From an uncultured Draconibacterium sp. (GTDB taxonomy: Bacteria; Bacteroidota; Bacteroidia; Bacteroidales; Prolixibacteraceae), in the NCBI RefSeq assembly GCF_913060805.1, contig NZ_CAJXTC010000046.1, forward strand, positions 1 through 38,287: a stretch of DNA of 38,287 nt, given 5' to 3'. The notes under the pieces were generated by a model, which saw nothing but the letters and a program-made list of their open reading frames with translations, was not told the DNA's origin and searched no databases. Below, one piece after another: positions 16,041 through 26,171 of the stretch; the first letter of the stretch is position 1, and the number at the start of each line of letters is the position of its first letter. A program made the position numbers and the translations under genes.

Positions 16041-16079
16041 AATATCGGCAAGTTGCTATTTAAGCAGCTTGCCGATATT
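16041..16079. terminator. Bidirectional terminator between adaptor gene and sulfatase
   Basis: Arms 16041-16057 and 16063-16079 form a 17-bp stem with one G-U pair and a 5-nt loop. On the minus strand it is followed by TTTTTGTC, on the plus strand by CAATTTT. It sits between two convergent genes and closes the PUL operon. Confidence 0.8.
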
Positions 16080-16103
16080 CAATTTTATGACGTTGGTAAG
16101 TCT

Positions 16104-17717
16104 TTATTTTATCAGCCCTCTGTCTTTGTACTTTTGAATAAAATACTGATCCAACTCTTCTGAGTCTTTGTACTGCACACGCAAATCCTGTAATTGTTTT
16201 GTTAATGCAGTAACCACATCAGCATAGGCCGGATCATCATAAACATTATTCAGTTCAAGCGGATCTTTTTTGCGGTCGTACAATTCCCACTCGTCAATAT
16301 CGTAGTAGAAATGCGCCAGTTTAAAATCGGTGGTTACAATTCCGTAATGGCGTTTCACCATATGGAAACCCGGATATTCGTAGTAGTGGTAATAAACTGC
16401 GTCGCGTGTCCAGGCGGCAGTGTCGCCAACTAACAGCGGCATTAAACTTTCGCCCTGCATATCCATCGGTGCTTCAATTCCGGCAGCCTCCAAAAATGTT
16501 TGCGCAAAGTCGAGGTTTTGCACCATTTCATCCGAAACCGATCCCGGAGCAATTTTTCCCGGCCATTTTACCAAAAGCGGTGTTTTAAACGATTCGTTGT
16601 AAATAAAACGTTTGTCGAACCAGCCGTGTTCGCCCAAATAAAATCCCTGGTCGGAAGTATAAACCACGATAGTATTTTCATCCAATCCCTGTTCTTTCAA
16701 ATGATCAAGCAAACGACCAACATTTTCATCCACCGATGCAATACATCCGAGGTAATCTTGCATGTAACGCTGGTATTTCCAACGCATAAAAGCCGAATCG
16801 TTCATCGTTGGGTATAGTTTTGCAAACTCTTCGTTTATCGGTCCGTAAACCGCGTCCCAACTGGCTTTTTGCTCATCGGTAAAACGGGCATATTTGCTTT
16901 TAAAAACGTTAAATCCCCACTCCGACATTTCCTCAACACCGAGTTCTTTGGCCAGTTCCGGATAAATTTTGTTATCGGCCGAAACCGTCATGTGTTTTAG
17001 CAGATTCATTTCGGCTTCTTTCGCTGCTGATCCTCTGCCCTTGTAATCGTCAAACAAAGTTTCCGGTTCGGGGAACGTCTTTTGGGTAAATTCTTTATAA
17101 TGGCGTTCGGCCGGAAACCACTCGCGGTGAGGTGCTTTGTGCAGATACATCAGCAAAAACGGTTTGTCGTCTTCTCTGCGGTTATCCATCCAATCGATGG
17201 TAAGGTCTGTAATCACATCGGTTACATAACCCTGAATGGTTGTATCGCCGTTGTTGGTGATAAAATCAGGGTTGTAATAATCGCCCTGATCAGGAAGAAT
17301 TTTAAACTCATCAAAACCTTTCGGGTTGTTCCCGAAATGTAATTTGCCAAACATGGCCGTTTGATAGCCGGCATTGTGCAACAACTGCGGGAAAGTAACA
17401 TTCGTAGTATCGAAGGGGAAATTATTATCGATTTTTCCGTGAATGTGCGTGTGTTTTCCGGTAAGAATTGTGGCTCGCGAAGGCGCACAAATCGAGTTGG
17501 AAACGCAGGCATTGGTAAACAACATTCCTTCGTCGGCAATCCGGTCGATATTTGGCGTCTGGATCAATTTATCGTCGTAGGCACTAATGGCCTGGTACGC
17601 ATGATCGTCGCTCATGATAAAAATAATATTAGGGCGCTGCGGTGCACTTTCTTTTTGCGAGCAGGCTCCAAAAAGCATAACTGATGCAAAAAGAATTATG
17701 ATATAAAAACTTCTCAT
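16104..17717 (-). CDS. Lipoprotein S1-family sulfatase
   Basis: This 537-residue enzyme hydrolyses a sulfate ester, here probably on a carbohydrate in the periplasm or at the cell surface. It has a lipobox (LFGAC, Cys19). The active-site signature C-A-P-S-R at residues 77-81 gives the formylglycine from Cys77, so an FGly-generating (or anSME) maturase is needed. The opening NIIFIMSDDHAYQAISAY supplies metal-binding Asp residues, and YTSDQGFYLGEHGWFDKRF near 355-373 is the second metal motif. Overall pattern resembles GlcNAc-6-sulfatase-like S1_11 members, but the subfamily is a guess. It is the last PUL gene, 21 bp after the GH3 gene. Confidence 0.9.
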   Translation of the reverse strand: MRSFYIIILFASVMLFGACSQKESAPQRPNIIFIMSDDHAYQAISAYDDKLIQTPNIDRIADEGMLFTNACVSNSICAPSRATILTGKHTHIHGKIDNNFPFDTTNVTFPQLLHNAGYQTAMFGKLHFGNNPKGFDEFKILPDQGDYYNPDFITNNGDTTIQGYVTDVITDLTIDWMDNRREDDKPFLLMYLHKAPHREWFPAERHYKEFTQKTFPEPETLFDDYKGRGSAAKEAEMNLLKHMTVSADNKIYPELAKELGVEEMSEWGFNVFKSKYARFTDEQKASWDAVYGPINEEFAKLYPTMNDSAFMRWKYQRYMQDYLGCIASVDENVGRLLDHLKEQGLDENTIVVYTSDQGFYLGEHGWFDKRFIYNESFKTPLLVKWPGKIAPGSVSDEMVQNLDFAQTFLEAAGIEAPMDMQGESLMPLLVGDTAAWTRDAVYYHYYEYPGFHMVKRHYGIVTTDFKLAHFYYDIDEWELYDRKKDPLELNNVYDDPAYADVVTALTKQLQDLRVQYKDSEELDQYFIQKYKDRGLIK

Positions 17718-17738
17718 TTTAGTTGGTTTAGGTTTTTA

Positions 17739-20021
17739 TTACAATGTAAATTTTGTTGTCAGCGAGGCGTTCGAATCACCTCCTACATAAACTTCAAATT
17801 CTCCTGGTTCGGCATAAAACGAAAGGTCAGCATGATAAAATGCCAGATCATCGTTGGTGATGGTGAATTCCACTGTCTTAGTTTCGCCTTTTGGAATGAA
17901 AACTTTTTCAAAACCTTTGAGTAAACGCAACGGCGGTGTAATACTGGCCACCATATCGCGGATATACAATTGCACCACTTCTTCGCCGTCAAAATCGCCG
18001 GTGTTACTCACTTCTACAGACACTTTCAATTCATCATTATTGGTGATCTCTGATTTGTCAATACTAAGGTTTTTAAACTCAAACGATGTATAACTCAAAC
18101 CATAACCAAATGGGAAAAGGGGCGAGTTTGGCGCATCCAGATAATTCGATTTAAATTTTTGAAAGGTATCGCCATCCTGAGGACGACCGGTATTCCGAAC
18201 GCTGTAATAAATAGGCACCTGCCCAACATTTACAGGGAACGTTGCCGTTAGTTTACCTGATGGATTGTAATCGCCAAACAACACGTCGGGCAGCGCATTT
18301 CCGCCTTCAACACCGGCGTGCCACATTTGCACGAAAGCATCAGCCAACTCCACTTCTTCGCCAATTTCCATCGGGCGACCACTCATATTTACAACGACCA
18401 GTGGCTTTCCTATTTTTGCCAGTTCCTGCAACAATTTCTTTTGACTTGGTGGCATGGTAATATCTGTGCGGCTTGATGATTCGCCTGTCATCTCTGTGGC
18501 CTCTCCAACAACCGCCACAATCACATCTGCTTTTCGCGACACAGACACAGCTTCGCTAATCATTGTTTCAGGCGAACGTTCGTCGATAAAAATCTTCGGA
18601 CCAAACACATTTACTTTTGCTGCAAACTCAGGATCGTCGCAAATGTTAGCGCCTTTTGCGTGAAGGATATTTACATCGTCGCCAACCACATTCTGAAATC
18701 CTTCCAAAACAGTAACTGCAAGATTGAAGTCTCCCGTTGGTGCCCATGTTCCGAGCATGTTGCTACGACTGTCAACCAGCGGACCAACCAAAGCCACTGT
18801 TCCTGACTTTTTCAACGGCAGCAACTGGTTTTCGTTTTTCAACAGTACCATTGATCGTGCAGCGGCTTCTCTTGCAACCTTGCGATGTTCATCAGTTAAA
18901 ATATCATTTTCAGGACGGGCATTATCAAAATAACGATAGGGATCCTCAAAAAGCCCGAGTTTGTATTTTGCCTCCAGAATCCGGCGGCAAGCTGCATTGA
19001 TGTCTTCCTCTTTTACTTTACCTTCTTCCAACGATTTTTCCAGCGTGGTCAGAAATCCTTCTCCTACCATGTCCATGTCCAAGCCGGCTTTTAACGACAA
19101 CGCTGAAACAGCCTGTAAATCTCCAAGTCCGTGTGCGATCATTTCGTTCACCGAGGTGTAATCGGATACCACAAATCCATCAAAGCCCCACATGTCACGC
19201 AAAACGGTGGTCAATAACCATTTGTTTCCGGTTGCCGGTAAGCCGTCAACATCGTTAAACGACGACATAACACAACCAACACCGGCGTCGATAGCGGCTT
19301 TATAGGGAGGGAAATATTCGTTGAACATTCTAAGGTGGCTCATATCAACCGAGTTGTAATCGCGGCCGGCTTCAGCAGCTCCGTACAAGGCAAAGTGTTT
19401 AACGGTCGACATCATTGTTGTAGTTCCGTTAAGGTTATCTTGCTGGTAGCCATTTACCATTGCTTTTGCAATCTCAGAACCGAGGTACGGATCTTCACCT
19501 GCTCCTTCAGAAATTCGTCCCCAACGCGGATCGCGCGATACGTCGACCATTGGTGAGAAGTTCCAGAAAATACCGTCAGCAGTAGCTTCTTTGGCTGCAA
19601 TCTGTGCTGTTTTTTCAATCAACTCCATATCCCAGGTGCTGGCTAATCCCAAAGGCAGTGGAAAGGTGGTTTTGTAACCATGAATCACATCCGAACCAAA
19701 GATCATTGGAATTCCGAGCCGGCTTTCTTCAACAGCCAGCTGCTGCGCCTGGCGTGTTTTTTCCGGTCCGTAAACACCAAAAATACCGCCTACTTTTCCG
19801 GTTTTTATTTTCTCCTCAACACCGGTACTTACAACCGATCCGGTGGGAATTCCACCTCCCGGAGTAATCAGGTTCAGCTGACCAATTTTTTCCTGTATGG
19901 TCATTTTTGCCATCAGATCGGAAACAAAAACATCCATTTCGGAATCATCCGAATTGTTCGTCGGTGCTCCACATCCTGCAAATAAAAATAGTACTGCAAC
20001 AAATAATAAAATGCGTGACAT
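17739..20021 (-). CDS. bglX: Lipoprotein GH3 beta-glucosidase (BglX-like)
   Basis: The 760-residue protein is a glycoside hydrolase family 3 enzyme, retaining, removing beta-linked glucose from non-reducing ends. A lipobox (FAGC, Cys17) places it on the periplasmic face of a membrane or on the cell surface. The TIM barrel domain spans about 30-360 with the nucleophile in GFVVSDYTS (Asp287), preceded by the barrel motifs WNFSPMVDVSRDPRWGR and KHFALYGAAEAGRDYN. The alpha/beta sandwich follows (about 395-610) and an FnIII-like domain ends the chain (about 660-755). GH3 enzymes beside GH144 are known to cleave sophorose (for example the BT3567 type), which makes beta-1,2-glucosidase a reasonable inference here. 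Confidence 0.93.
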   Translation of the reverse strand: MSRILLFVAVLFLFAGCGAPTNNSDDSEMDVFVSDLMAKMTIQEKIGQLNLITPGGGIPTGSVVSTGVEEKIKTGKVGGIFGVYGPEKTRQAQQLAVEESRLGIPMIFGSDVIHGYKTTFPLPLGLASTWDMELIEKTAQIAAKEATADGIFWNFSPMVDVSRDPRWGRISEGAGEDPYLGSEIAKAMVNGYQQDNLNGTTTMMSTVKHFALYGAAEAGRDYNSVDMSHLRMFNEYFPPYKAAIDAGVGCVMSSFNDVDGLPATGNKWLLTTVLRDMWGFDGFVVSDYTSVNEMIAHGLGDLQAVSALSLKAGLDMDMVGEGFLTTLEKSLEEGKVKEEDINAACRRILEAKYKLGLFEDPYRYFDNARPENDILTDEHRKVAREAAARSMVLLKNENQLLPLKKSGTVALVGPLVDSRSNMLGTWAPTGDFNLAVTVLEGFQNVVGDDVNILHAKGANICDDPEFAAKVNVFGPKIFIDERSPETMISEAVSVSRKADVIVAVVGEATEMTGESSSRTDITMPPSQKKLLQELAKIGKPLVVVNMSGRPMEIGEEVELADAFVQMWHAGVEGGNALPDVLFGDYNPSGKLTATFPVNVGQVPIYYSVRNTGRPQDGDTFQKFKSNYLDAPNSPLFPFGYGLSYTSFEFKNLSIDKSEITNNDELKVSVEVSNTGDFDGEEVVQLYIRDMVASITPPLRLLKGFEKVFIPKGETKTVEFTITNDDLAFYHADLSFYAEPGEFEVYVGGDSNASLTTKFTL

Positions 20022-20041
20022 ATCTAAAGTGTTTATAGTTA

Positions 20042-21865
20042 CTAATCAATTTTAACGGGCTCGGTTTGTTCCGAAATTCCATTTTCGTTAAATGCTTCTA
20101 TCGAAAAATAGTACGGCGTGTCGCGATCGAGGCAACGCATAAAATGCTCGTTGGTGTCGTATAGCTGCCACGACTGGTAGAGTTTATCCGGTGCAATTCC
20201 CCAGCGGATGTTGTATCCCTGCGCACCTTTTACCGGTTTCCATGCGAAAGAAATATCCCGGCGGTCATCTTGGCGATTTATTTCAAAATCTTTTACTTCG
20301 GCTGGTTTCTTTCCGAGTCCCAATCCAAATACACGAATCTCGCTCATGGCAAAGTTGTTTCCCGGCACTTCGATATTTTTATAGCGAACAAATTTCGCCT
20401 CCACCGGCTGGTTCAGCACAATGTATGCATTTGGCGAATCTTTGTAGCTGTTGCTACGGTCAACCACAGTTTGCCAGTTATTTCCGTCTGCTGAAACTTC
20501 GATAACAAAACGATGTCGCAAACCTTCGGTGCGTGTATAAATACCCGATTCATAATCGTGAAAATTTAGTTGAAAAGCATAAATATTTCCGGGATTCAAC
20601 ATCTCAATCGATATCCATTGTTTATCGTCGTTGGCTTCGGCCACCCAAAATGTTTTCGGATTTTCATCGGTCAAAACATTGGCAATAATTTCGCCTTTGT
20701 CGTTTTTTTCAAGCGGCAATTCGTGTACTTCAACCTCGTCGTTATTTGAGGTAAATTTCATGATCTGTTGTAACGACGATGACACGGTAACTTCTCCTTT
20801 ATAGGATAGCAACATCCAGCCGCAGTGCTCACCTGCTTTTGTGGGATGATCGGGGCCAAAACGCGGATAATCGCCATAGGCAGTGTTTGAGTGCATCAAA
20901 CCTTCATCGTCAAAATAGGTTGGAAACATACAAAGACGGCGTTCCCACTGGGCGTTGGAAGCCAGTGCCATGGTTCCAAAATGCCAGTATTGCCCGTTGG
21001 TTTGTTTTACAGTTATTCCGTGCCCGGCACCATTGGTAAAACCACCCGGCTTAAAACTCATCGGGTTGTTTTTCATGTAAGTGAATGGCCCCAGCGGAGA
21101 TTCTCCAATGTAAACGCCATCGGCATAAACATTAAACTGTGTGCCCGGCGCTGCATATTGCAGGTAATATTTACCGTTGTGTTTGGTCATTGAGGCACCT
21201 TCCATGTAACCTTCTTTTAAGGTTGGATGAAAGTTGTTTTCGCCAAAACGTTCCCAGCCGTGTTCTTCCTCCACCAGGTTTATCAGCTCTTTTGTCACTC
21301 CCGTTTCCAGAAAACGATCATCTTTATTTAATTCCTTTACACGAATCGGGTACACGTTTGATGATCCCCAGTACAGATATGTTTTCCCGTCGTCGTCGAT
21401 AAAAAGTTCCGAATCCTGAATATTATTCGAAATGGATGGAGTTGGTGTCCATTTGCCACTTTTAGGGTCGTCGGTGTAAAGAATACTTCCGTAACCTGCA
21501 GGATCTCCGGCAAAATACACCAGCGAATCTTTGTAATTGAAGGCTGTTGGTGCGTTGCATCCTTCGAAAAACCATTGCTGCGGTTTAATAAAATTCCAGT
21601 GCACCAAATCGGTTGAATGCCAGTAACCAAACGAGCGGGTAACAAACATGTAGTATTCACCACGAAACTCGATTACTGCAGGATCGGCACCCGAACGATA
21701 AGAAATATTTCGGGCCGAATTGTAGACCATGTAGGTGTAATCAATATCGAGCGGATTACAGTAGGTTTGTGGTACAATTGTTTGCGCGGCAATTTCTTCA
21801 TTTATTATAAAAGCAAAAAAAGCCGGGAGAATTACTTTATATATTGTTGTGAATACATTTTTCAT
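20042..21865 (-). CDS. Secreted GH43 glycosidase with discoidin and FN3 domains
   Basis: This 607-residue protein has a signal peptide ending near IAAQ and a five-bladed propeller of the GH43 family over about residues 32-370. The likely catalytic residues are Asp61 (base, in SGADPAV), Asp151 (pKa modulator, in IQDSELFIDDDG) and Glu222 (acid, in MEGASM). A discoidin-type (F5/8 type C) domain over about 385-512 includes DDKQWISIEM, HRFVIEVSADGNNWQTV and AKFVRYKNIEVPGNNFAMSEIRVFG. An FN3-like domain closes the chain (about 515-605). GH43 members mostly act on arabinofuranosyl, xylosyl or galactosyl links; the subfamily cannot be told from motifs. No lipobox is seen, so it is probably periplasmic or secreted. 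Confidence 0.88.
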   Translation of the reverse strand: MKNVFTTIYKVILPAFFAFIINEEIAAQTIVPQTYCNPLDIDYTYMVYNSARNISYRSGADPAVIEFRGEYYMFVTRSFGYWHSTDLVHWNFIKPQQWFFEGCNAPTAFNYKDSLVYFAGDPAGYGSILYTDDPKSGKWTPTPSISNNIQDSELFIDDDGKTYLYWGSSNVYPIRVKELNKDDRFLETGVTKELINLVEEEHGWERFGENNFHPTLKEGYMEGASMTKHNGKYYLQYAAPGTQFNVYADGVYIGESPLGPFTYMKNNPMSFKPGGFTNGAGHGITVKQTNGQYWHFGTMALASNAQWERRLCMFPTYFDDEGLMHSNTAYGDYPRFGPDHPTKAGEHCGWMLLSYKGEVTVSSSLQQIMKFTSNNDEVEVHELPLEKNDKGEIIANVLTDENPKTFWVAEANDDKQWISIEMLNPGNIYAFQLNFHDYESGIYTRTEGLRHRFVIEVSADGNNWQTVVDRSNSYKDSPNAYIVLNQPVEAKFVRYKNIEVPGNNFAMSEIRVFGLGLGKKPAEVKDFEINRQDDRRDISFAWKPVKGAQGYNIRWGIAPDKLYQSWQLYDTNEHFMRCLDRDTPYYFSIEAFNENGISEQTEPVKID

Positions 21866-21878
21866 TTTTTAGACTCTT

Positions 21879-23516
21879 TTAATTATTGTTTCCCTGAGCT
21901 TCAGAAACTTCAATTTGTGTTTCGTATCCAAATAATTCGTCGGGCGAAATCGGTTTTAGAGGATCCTCTCCGTTTTTATCCAAATACCAGTATGCGATTG
22001 TTGCGTATTGTGTTGGCCAGTGGTTGGGGAAATATTTTTCAAGGTAGGCATCAAACGATTGCTGGAAAGGAATATTATCGATGATCTGCCATCGCGTTAA
22101 TGATTGATAGCCCTTGTTTTGATCGGTGTAATTTTGCGAATGAAATGCACGACTAAAATAGTTGGGAACACACCAGGCATAACCAAAATAGTCTTCTGTT
22201 CCGGTACCAAAAGTAGATGGAAAATTTTCACCATCAACAAAAAATTTCTCATCTCCTTCACCCCACCAGTGCTGGCCTTCTTTTGCATATTCAACACAAT
22301 GTCCTCCTTTCGGATTCCAAACCAACAGATACATTCCAACAAACCTGCCTTTTCCTTTGGTTTCCAATACTGTCCAGTCGGGCCAGCGCGTTGAATCCAA
22401 AGGAGCAAGATCGCGATGCCATTTGGCATGAAAGTAGGCAAATTTACCGGGTGTCATATCATTTTTTTCATGATATACCTGTAACTCCAGTTCAACCGGA
22501 ATTGAATTATTATTTGTCAATCGTATCTCTGCAGCTTCCTCAAAAGGCATGTGCCAATTCGAATACATTTCTCCATTTTCCAGCATTCCCATCGGAAGAG
22601 TACGATAGGAATTGAACCCAGGGGCAGATCCAAAGAAATCGCCCAATGGCGACCACACCGATGGATTTTTCTCGTGATTCCAGAAAATAGAAAGTGTGGT
22701 CTTTCGCATTATTTCCGGTGTTTGAAAAGCCTCGGGGATAAGTACCTTTATTCCCGTTATTGTCTTTTTCCCTTCAAGTTGAAAAACCGTTTTTTCTTCG
22801 CCGGGAGCCAGGGTAATATTTTTTGACTCTGCAATCGAATTGGCTGTATATTCTGTTGAAGCACCAAGTTCGTTTTGAAAATAGTTGTTAACCTTTTCAA
22901 GTGCGTTTCTGTTTTGTTCAGACAGAATAGAGTCAAATTGCTCAACCATTGTCCCTTCAGGGAAGGTGATATAATTAAATTGAAAATATTGCCCCCATTT
23001 CGGTTCGCCAACAATTTTAATCGATTTCTGAAAAGTGATGGGGACGTAATTATTGAAACCTCGGGCATTGGTTTCGTAGACCAGTTCAGGATAAGTAAAA
23101 GCAGGAAATTTTTCGGTATTGAAATAATCAATAAAAGGCATGTCGATTAGTGGAATTTCATTCCCGTCAATATATACCTTTACATGACCTTCTTTCGGGC
23201 TTGCCGACCACATTCGAACAATGGCACCCGGACCATCCATTTCGGCAAGAACCATGTTGTCACCTTCTTTGCGAATAAACTGAGGTCTTAATCCGTCGTT
23301 ATTGGCAGCCCATTCAATATAATTGCCCGCGGAGTCAACTTTACTTCGGCGATCGTAACTTGAAAACATTCCACTTTTCTCACCTTCTTTAGGCAATTCT
23401 GCCAGACGCTTCATATCTATCATCCGGTTGACAATATCGGCGTAGCTATGCTTATCATTGTTTTGTGTACATGCCGTTACAGCAAGCAAAATTAATATGA
23501 GCCAAATTCCTTTCAT
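21879..23516 (-). CDS. Lipoprotein GH172 (DUF2961) enzyme, copy A
   Basis: This 545-residue lipoprotein (lipobox VTAC, Cys16) belongs to DUF2961, now GH172, whose known members are alpha-D-fructofuranosidases, difructose-dianhydride enzymes and alpha-D-arabinofuranosidases. The two family glutamates are Glu420 in WWGEGDEKF and Glu441 in FGTGTEDYFG, 21 residues apart as in the characterised bifidobacterial enzyme (from memory of that family). Other marks are GPGAIVRMW (about 95), WNHEKNPSVWSPLGDFFGS (about 280) and a long insert between the barrels (about 150-250) absent from the second copy. It lies 7 bp after the second GH172 gene and 13 bp before the GH43 gene. Confidence 0.9.
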   Translation of the reverse strand: MKGIWLILILLAVTACTQNNDKHSYADIVNRMIDMKRLAELPKEGEKSGMFSSYDRRSKVDSAGNYIEWAANNDGLRPQFIRKEGDNMVLAEMDGPGAIVRMWSASPKEGHVKVYIDGNEIPLIDMPFIDYFNTEKFPAFTYPELVYETNARGFNNYVPITFQKSIKIVGEPKWGQYFQFNYITFPEGTMVEQFDSILSEQNRNALEKVNNYFQNELGASTEYTANSIAESKNITLAPGEEKTVFQLEGKKTITGIKVLIPEAFQTPEIMRKTTLSIFWNHEKNPSVWSPLGDFFGSAPGFNSYRTLPMGMLENGEMYSNWHMPFEEAAEIRLTNNNSIPVELELQVYHEKNDMTPGKFAYFHAKWHRDLAPLDSTRWPDWTVLETKGKGRFVGMYLLVWNPKGGHCVEYAKEGQHWWGEGDEKFFVDGENFPSTFGTGTEDYFGYAWCVPNYFSRAFHSQNYTDQNKGYQSLTRWQIIDNIPFQQSFDAYLEKYFPNHWPTQYATIAYWYLDKNGEDPLKPISPDELFGYETQIEVSEAQGNNN

Positions 23517-23523
23517 TGTTCTT

Positions 23524-24762
23524 TTATTCGTTATCGATATCTTTTATGAGTTCAGTAGCATCCATTTCCGGAAGCGTGTTCGATGGTTTGTCGAGGTAAA
23601 AATAGGCGGTAGTAACCACCTCATCCTGACGATAAAAGTTCGTCCAACCATCCGGTAATTTTGGATCATTTAGTTCCGGAACGGGATCCATTTCCAGTAG
23701 TTTTAACAGATTTCCACCTCCCGTATCGATTGTTACAGGAATCAGTGATGCTCCCTTATCCATCAGTTCCAAAACCTTTTCCTTTTGCCAGCCACCAATT
23801 TGCTGAACGGCCACTTTTATATCCTCATAAAAATAAATGGGATCGGGAATGTGATAGCGGTAAATTATAAATCTTTTGGTTTGTTTGCTTGCTTCCAACG
23901 AACCCTGAAAACGGTTATAATATTCGCCTTGTCCGTAAGCTCCGCCAATATAATCTTCGGTGCCGGTTCCCACCAGTGTTGGGAATTTGCCGTCTCCATC
24001 GAGGTATATTTTCACTTCTCCTTCGCCCCACCAGGTATCCTCGTAAATCGGGTCGGTTTTTACGCCCATATTCACACCAAGATAACGGCCCTTTCCGCTA
24101 ATTTTTGGCAAAATTTCGTGGTCTTCTTTCAGTACTGTCTTTTTTGCGTAGTTAAAGAAAGTATGAAAATAGAGGACATCTTCTTCTGCTGTTTCTTTGC
24201 TTAATAGATTAATATCGTAGAACAACGCATCTACGTTTTTATCCGAATGATTGGTAAGCGTAATTTTTGCGCCGGTTTTAAAAGGCATTGGAATAATGCA
24301 GTTGAATGAACGTCCTTCGGGATCGGAAAAAAGTGCATTTTCGAAAGGCATTTTTTTGCCAAAAGCAACACCAAAGAAGTCGCCAAGTGGAGCTGCTACT
24401 GCTGGTTTTTCAGCACCGTCCCAATACATTCTTATCCAAAGCGATTGCAACATTTCAGGACTTCTGTCGCTAAGTGTTAACCAAATTCGGTTCACAACTC
24501 CTGCTCCGTCAACTTGTAGCAAGGTAACTGTTTTACCGGCTTCAATTTTGTTAAAAGCATGACCTTTGGCACCACGATTTTCCTGTGCTCCTTTTCCTTT
24601 TTCGGCTCCCGGATTTTCAAAACTCGACCAGCGGGAATGCACTCCTTCCGGCATTTTATACAATTCCTGCGCTTTAGCGACAGTAGTAATTAGAAATAAC
24701 AAACATCCAAAAGCGATGATTTTTTTCCCGCGAGTAAGAATTAGATTGACAAGTTTCTTCAT
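23524..24762 (-). CDS. Secreted GH172 (DUF2961) enzyme, copy B
   Basis: The 412-residue protein has a signal peptide (ending near VAKA) and no clear lipobox, so it is probably periplasmic. It is a shorter paralogue of the gene that follows. The family glutamates are Glu247 in WWGEGEVKI and Glu269 in VGTGTEDYIGG. Shared blocks are GAGVVNRIWLTL, MYWDGAEKPAVAAPLGDFFGVAFG and CIIPMPF. Being one of two adjacent GH172 genes of differing length and localisation suggests a division of labour on related furanosides rather than simple redundancy. Substrate (D-fructofuranose or D-arabinofuranose type) is inferred from the family. The gap to the preceding GH144 gene is 46 bp. Confidence 0.88.
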   Translation of the reverse strand: MKKLVNLILTRGKKIIAFGCLLFLITTVAKAQELYKMPEGVHSRWSSFENPGAEKGKGAQENRGAKGHAFNKIEAGKTVTLLQVDGAGVVNRIWLTLSDRSPEMLQSLWIRMYWDGAEKPAVAAPLGDFFGVAFGKKMPFENALFSDPEGRSFNCIIPMPFKTGAKITLTNHSDKNVDALFYDINLLSKETAEEDVLYFHTFFNYAKKTVLKEDHEILPKISGKGRYLGVNMGVKTDPIYEDTWWGEGEVKIYLDGDGKFPTLVGTGTEDYIGGAYGQGEYYNRFQGSLEASKQTKRFIIYRYHIPDPIYFYEDIKVAVQQIGGWQKEKVLELMDKGASLIPVTIDTGGGNLLKLLEMDPVPELNDPKLPDGWTNFYRQDEVVTTAYFYLDKPSNTLPEMDATELIKDIDNE

Positions 24763-24808
24763 GTGATCAGCTTTTAAGTTATATCAGCCGGGCAACGCTT
24801 TCCCGGAA

Positions 24809-26170
24809 TTACTGGTCAGTAGTAAATCCTAATTTAGCCAATCCTGCCTGCACATCTTCGTTTCGCATAAATAAGTCCCACAAAAGTCCGCTTCGGTAAT
24901 TCTCAATCATCACCGGAATCGGTCCCTGATCGATGGCCAGATAACGTGGCAAGTACCAGTTTTCTGTTTGGCTGTAAGCATCGTACGGACCATATTCTCC
25001 CACCAACGAATCGGCATCCAAATACAAGTATTTCAAAAAGTTCATCGACTGCTCTGGTGTATACGGAAACGACGAAAGTGCCGCTGTTGGCGAGATGACG
25101 CCTAAATCCATTTTGCCCGGACGATGACCTGCATAACCACGCATGGAATAACTTGAGGTAAATCCCCACTGATTTTCGCCATAACCTTTGTATTGCTTTG
25201 GATTATCAAGCGCATAGCGGTAATGAATGGTGGCATGATTTACATTCAGTTTCCAGTAGTCGGCATACTTGTCTTTTAACCCTTTCGGATTTAAACCAAG
25301 GTACGAATAATGTGCCCAAAAAAGTGGTCCTATAGGATCGTCGTTGTGTTCGTAAAAGTTGAGAACGGTATTCAGTCCGTAATAAACAGTGTCTTTTGCA
25401 ATGTCTCCATTAAGCGCCCAGCCTTTATCGTAAACGGCCGGCGAGATTGGATGCGTTGGCGACGAAGCTGCCAGAACATACATGATCAGGCACTCGTTGT
25501 AACCACCCACCGGAAAATTCATATCCCAGCCATAATTTGGCGACCAGTGCCAATATAACACATCTTCGCCTTGCGTGTACCAGTCCCATTCCACGGTTTC
25601 CCACAATTGTTGAATATCGTTTACCAACTGCTGCTCTGCTTCATTTCCGCCTTTATAATATTCGGCCACTGCCAATAATCCCTGAATCATAAAAGCAGTT
25701 TCCACCAAATCGCCGCCATCATCTTTTTTGCTGAAAGGCTTTACTTTTCCGGTTGGTCCGTCGAGCCAGTGTGGCCATGCACCGTGAAAACGATCGGCTT
25801 TTCCGAGATAAGCCACAATGCGTTGAAAACGTTCCAACGCCTGCTCGCGTGTTATAAATCCACGTTCGATACCCACAAGAATTGCCATCACTCCAAAGCC
25901 TGAACCACCAAGTGTTACCGTATTCTGATCGTTTTGCGGATACACATTGTCCATGTGAATGCGCTCGCGTGCCATTCCCGAAACCGGTTCGGCACCGTCC
26001 CAGAAATACTGAAAAGTTTGGTATTGTACCAAATCCATTAACGAATCTTCAAGCGATATCTCAGCTTCCTGCATCTTCTCAACTGATTTTTTGCTTCCGG
26101 TTTGGCATCCTGAAAAAGCCATTGCAAACATCAGTGCAATCAATACTATTGGAAATATAATTTTCTTCAT
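24809..26170 (-). CDS. GH144-type glucoamylase-family lipoprotein, single-domain copy
   Basis: This protein of 453 residues (start ATG 26170, one base after the upstream stop codon) is a lipoprotein (lipobox FSGC). The body is an (alpha/alpha)6 domain of the putative glucoamylase family (PF10091), which contains GH144 endo- or exo-beta-1,2-glucanases. The acidic set D150, D154, E157 (in DDGGDLVE) and E226 (in YNECLI) has the same spacing (i, i+4, i+7, i+76) that I recall for the Chitinophaga beta-1,2-glucanase. GH144 enzymes release sophorose or longer beta-1,2-gluco-oligosaccharides, which the GH3 in this operon could finish. It is a tandem paralogue of the next gene upstream, lacking Ig-like domains. 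Confidence 0.86.
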   Translation of the reverse strand: MKKIIFPIVLIALMFAMAFSGCQTGSKKSVEKMQEAEISLEDSLMDLVQYQTFQYFWDGAEPVSGMARERIHMDNVYPQNDQNTVTLGGSGFGVMAILVGIERGFITREQALERFQRIVAYLGKADRFHGAWPHWLDGPTGKVKPFSKKDDGGDLVETAFMIQGLLAVAEYYKGGNEAEQQLVNDIQQLWETVEWDWYTQGEDVLYWHWSPNYGWDMNFPVGGYNECLIMYVLAASSPTHPISPAVYDKGWALNGDIAKDTVYYGLNTVLNFYEHNDDPIGPLFWAHYSYLGLNPKGLKDKYADYWKLNVNHATIHYRYALDNPKQYKGYGENQWGFTSSYSMRGYAGHRPGKMDLGVISPTAALSSFPYTPEQSMNFLKYLYLDADSLVGEYGPYDAYSQTENWYLPRYLAIDQGPIPVMIENYRSGLLWDLFMRNEDVQAGLAKLGFTTDQ

Positions 26171-26171
26171 A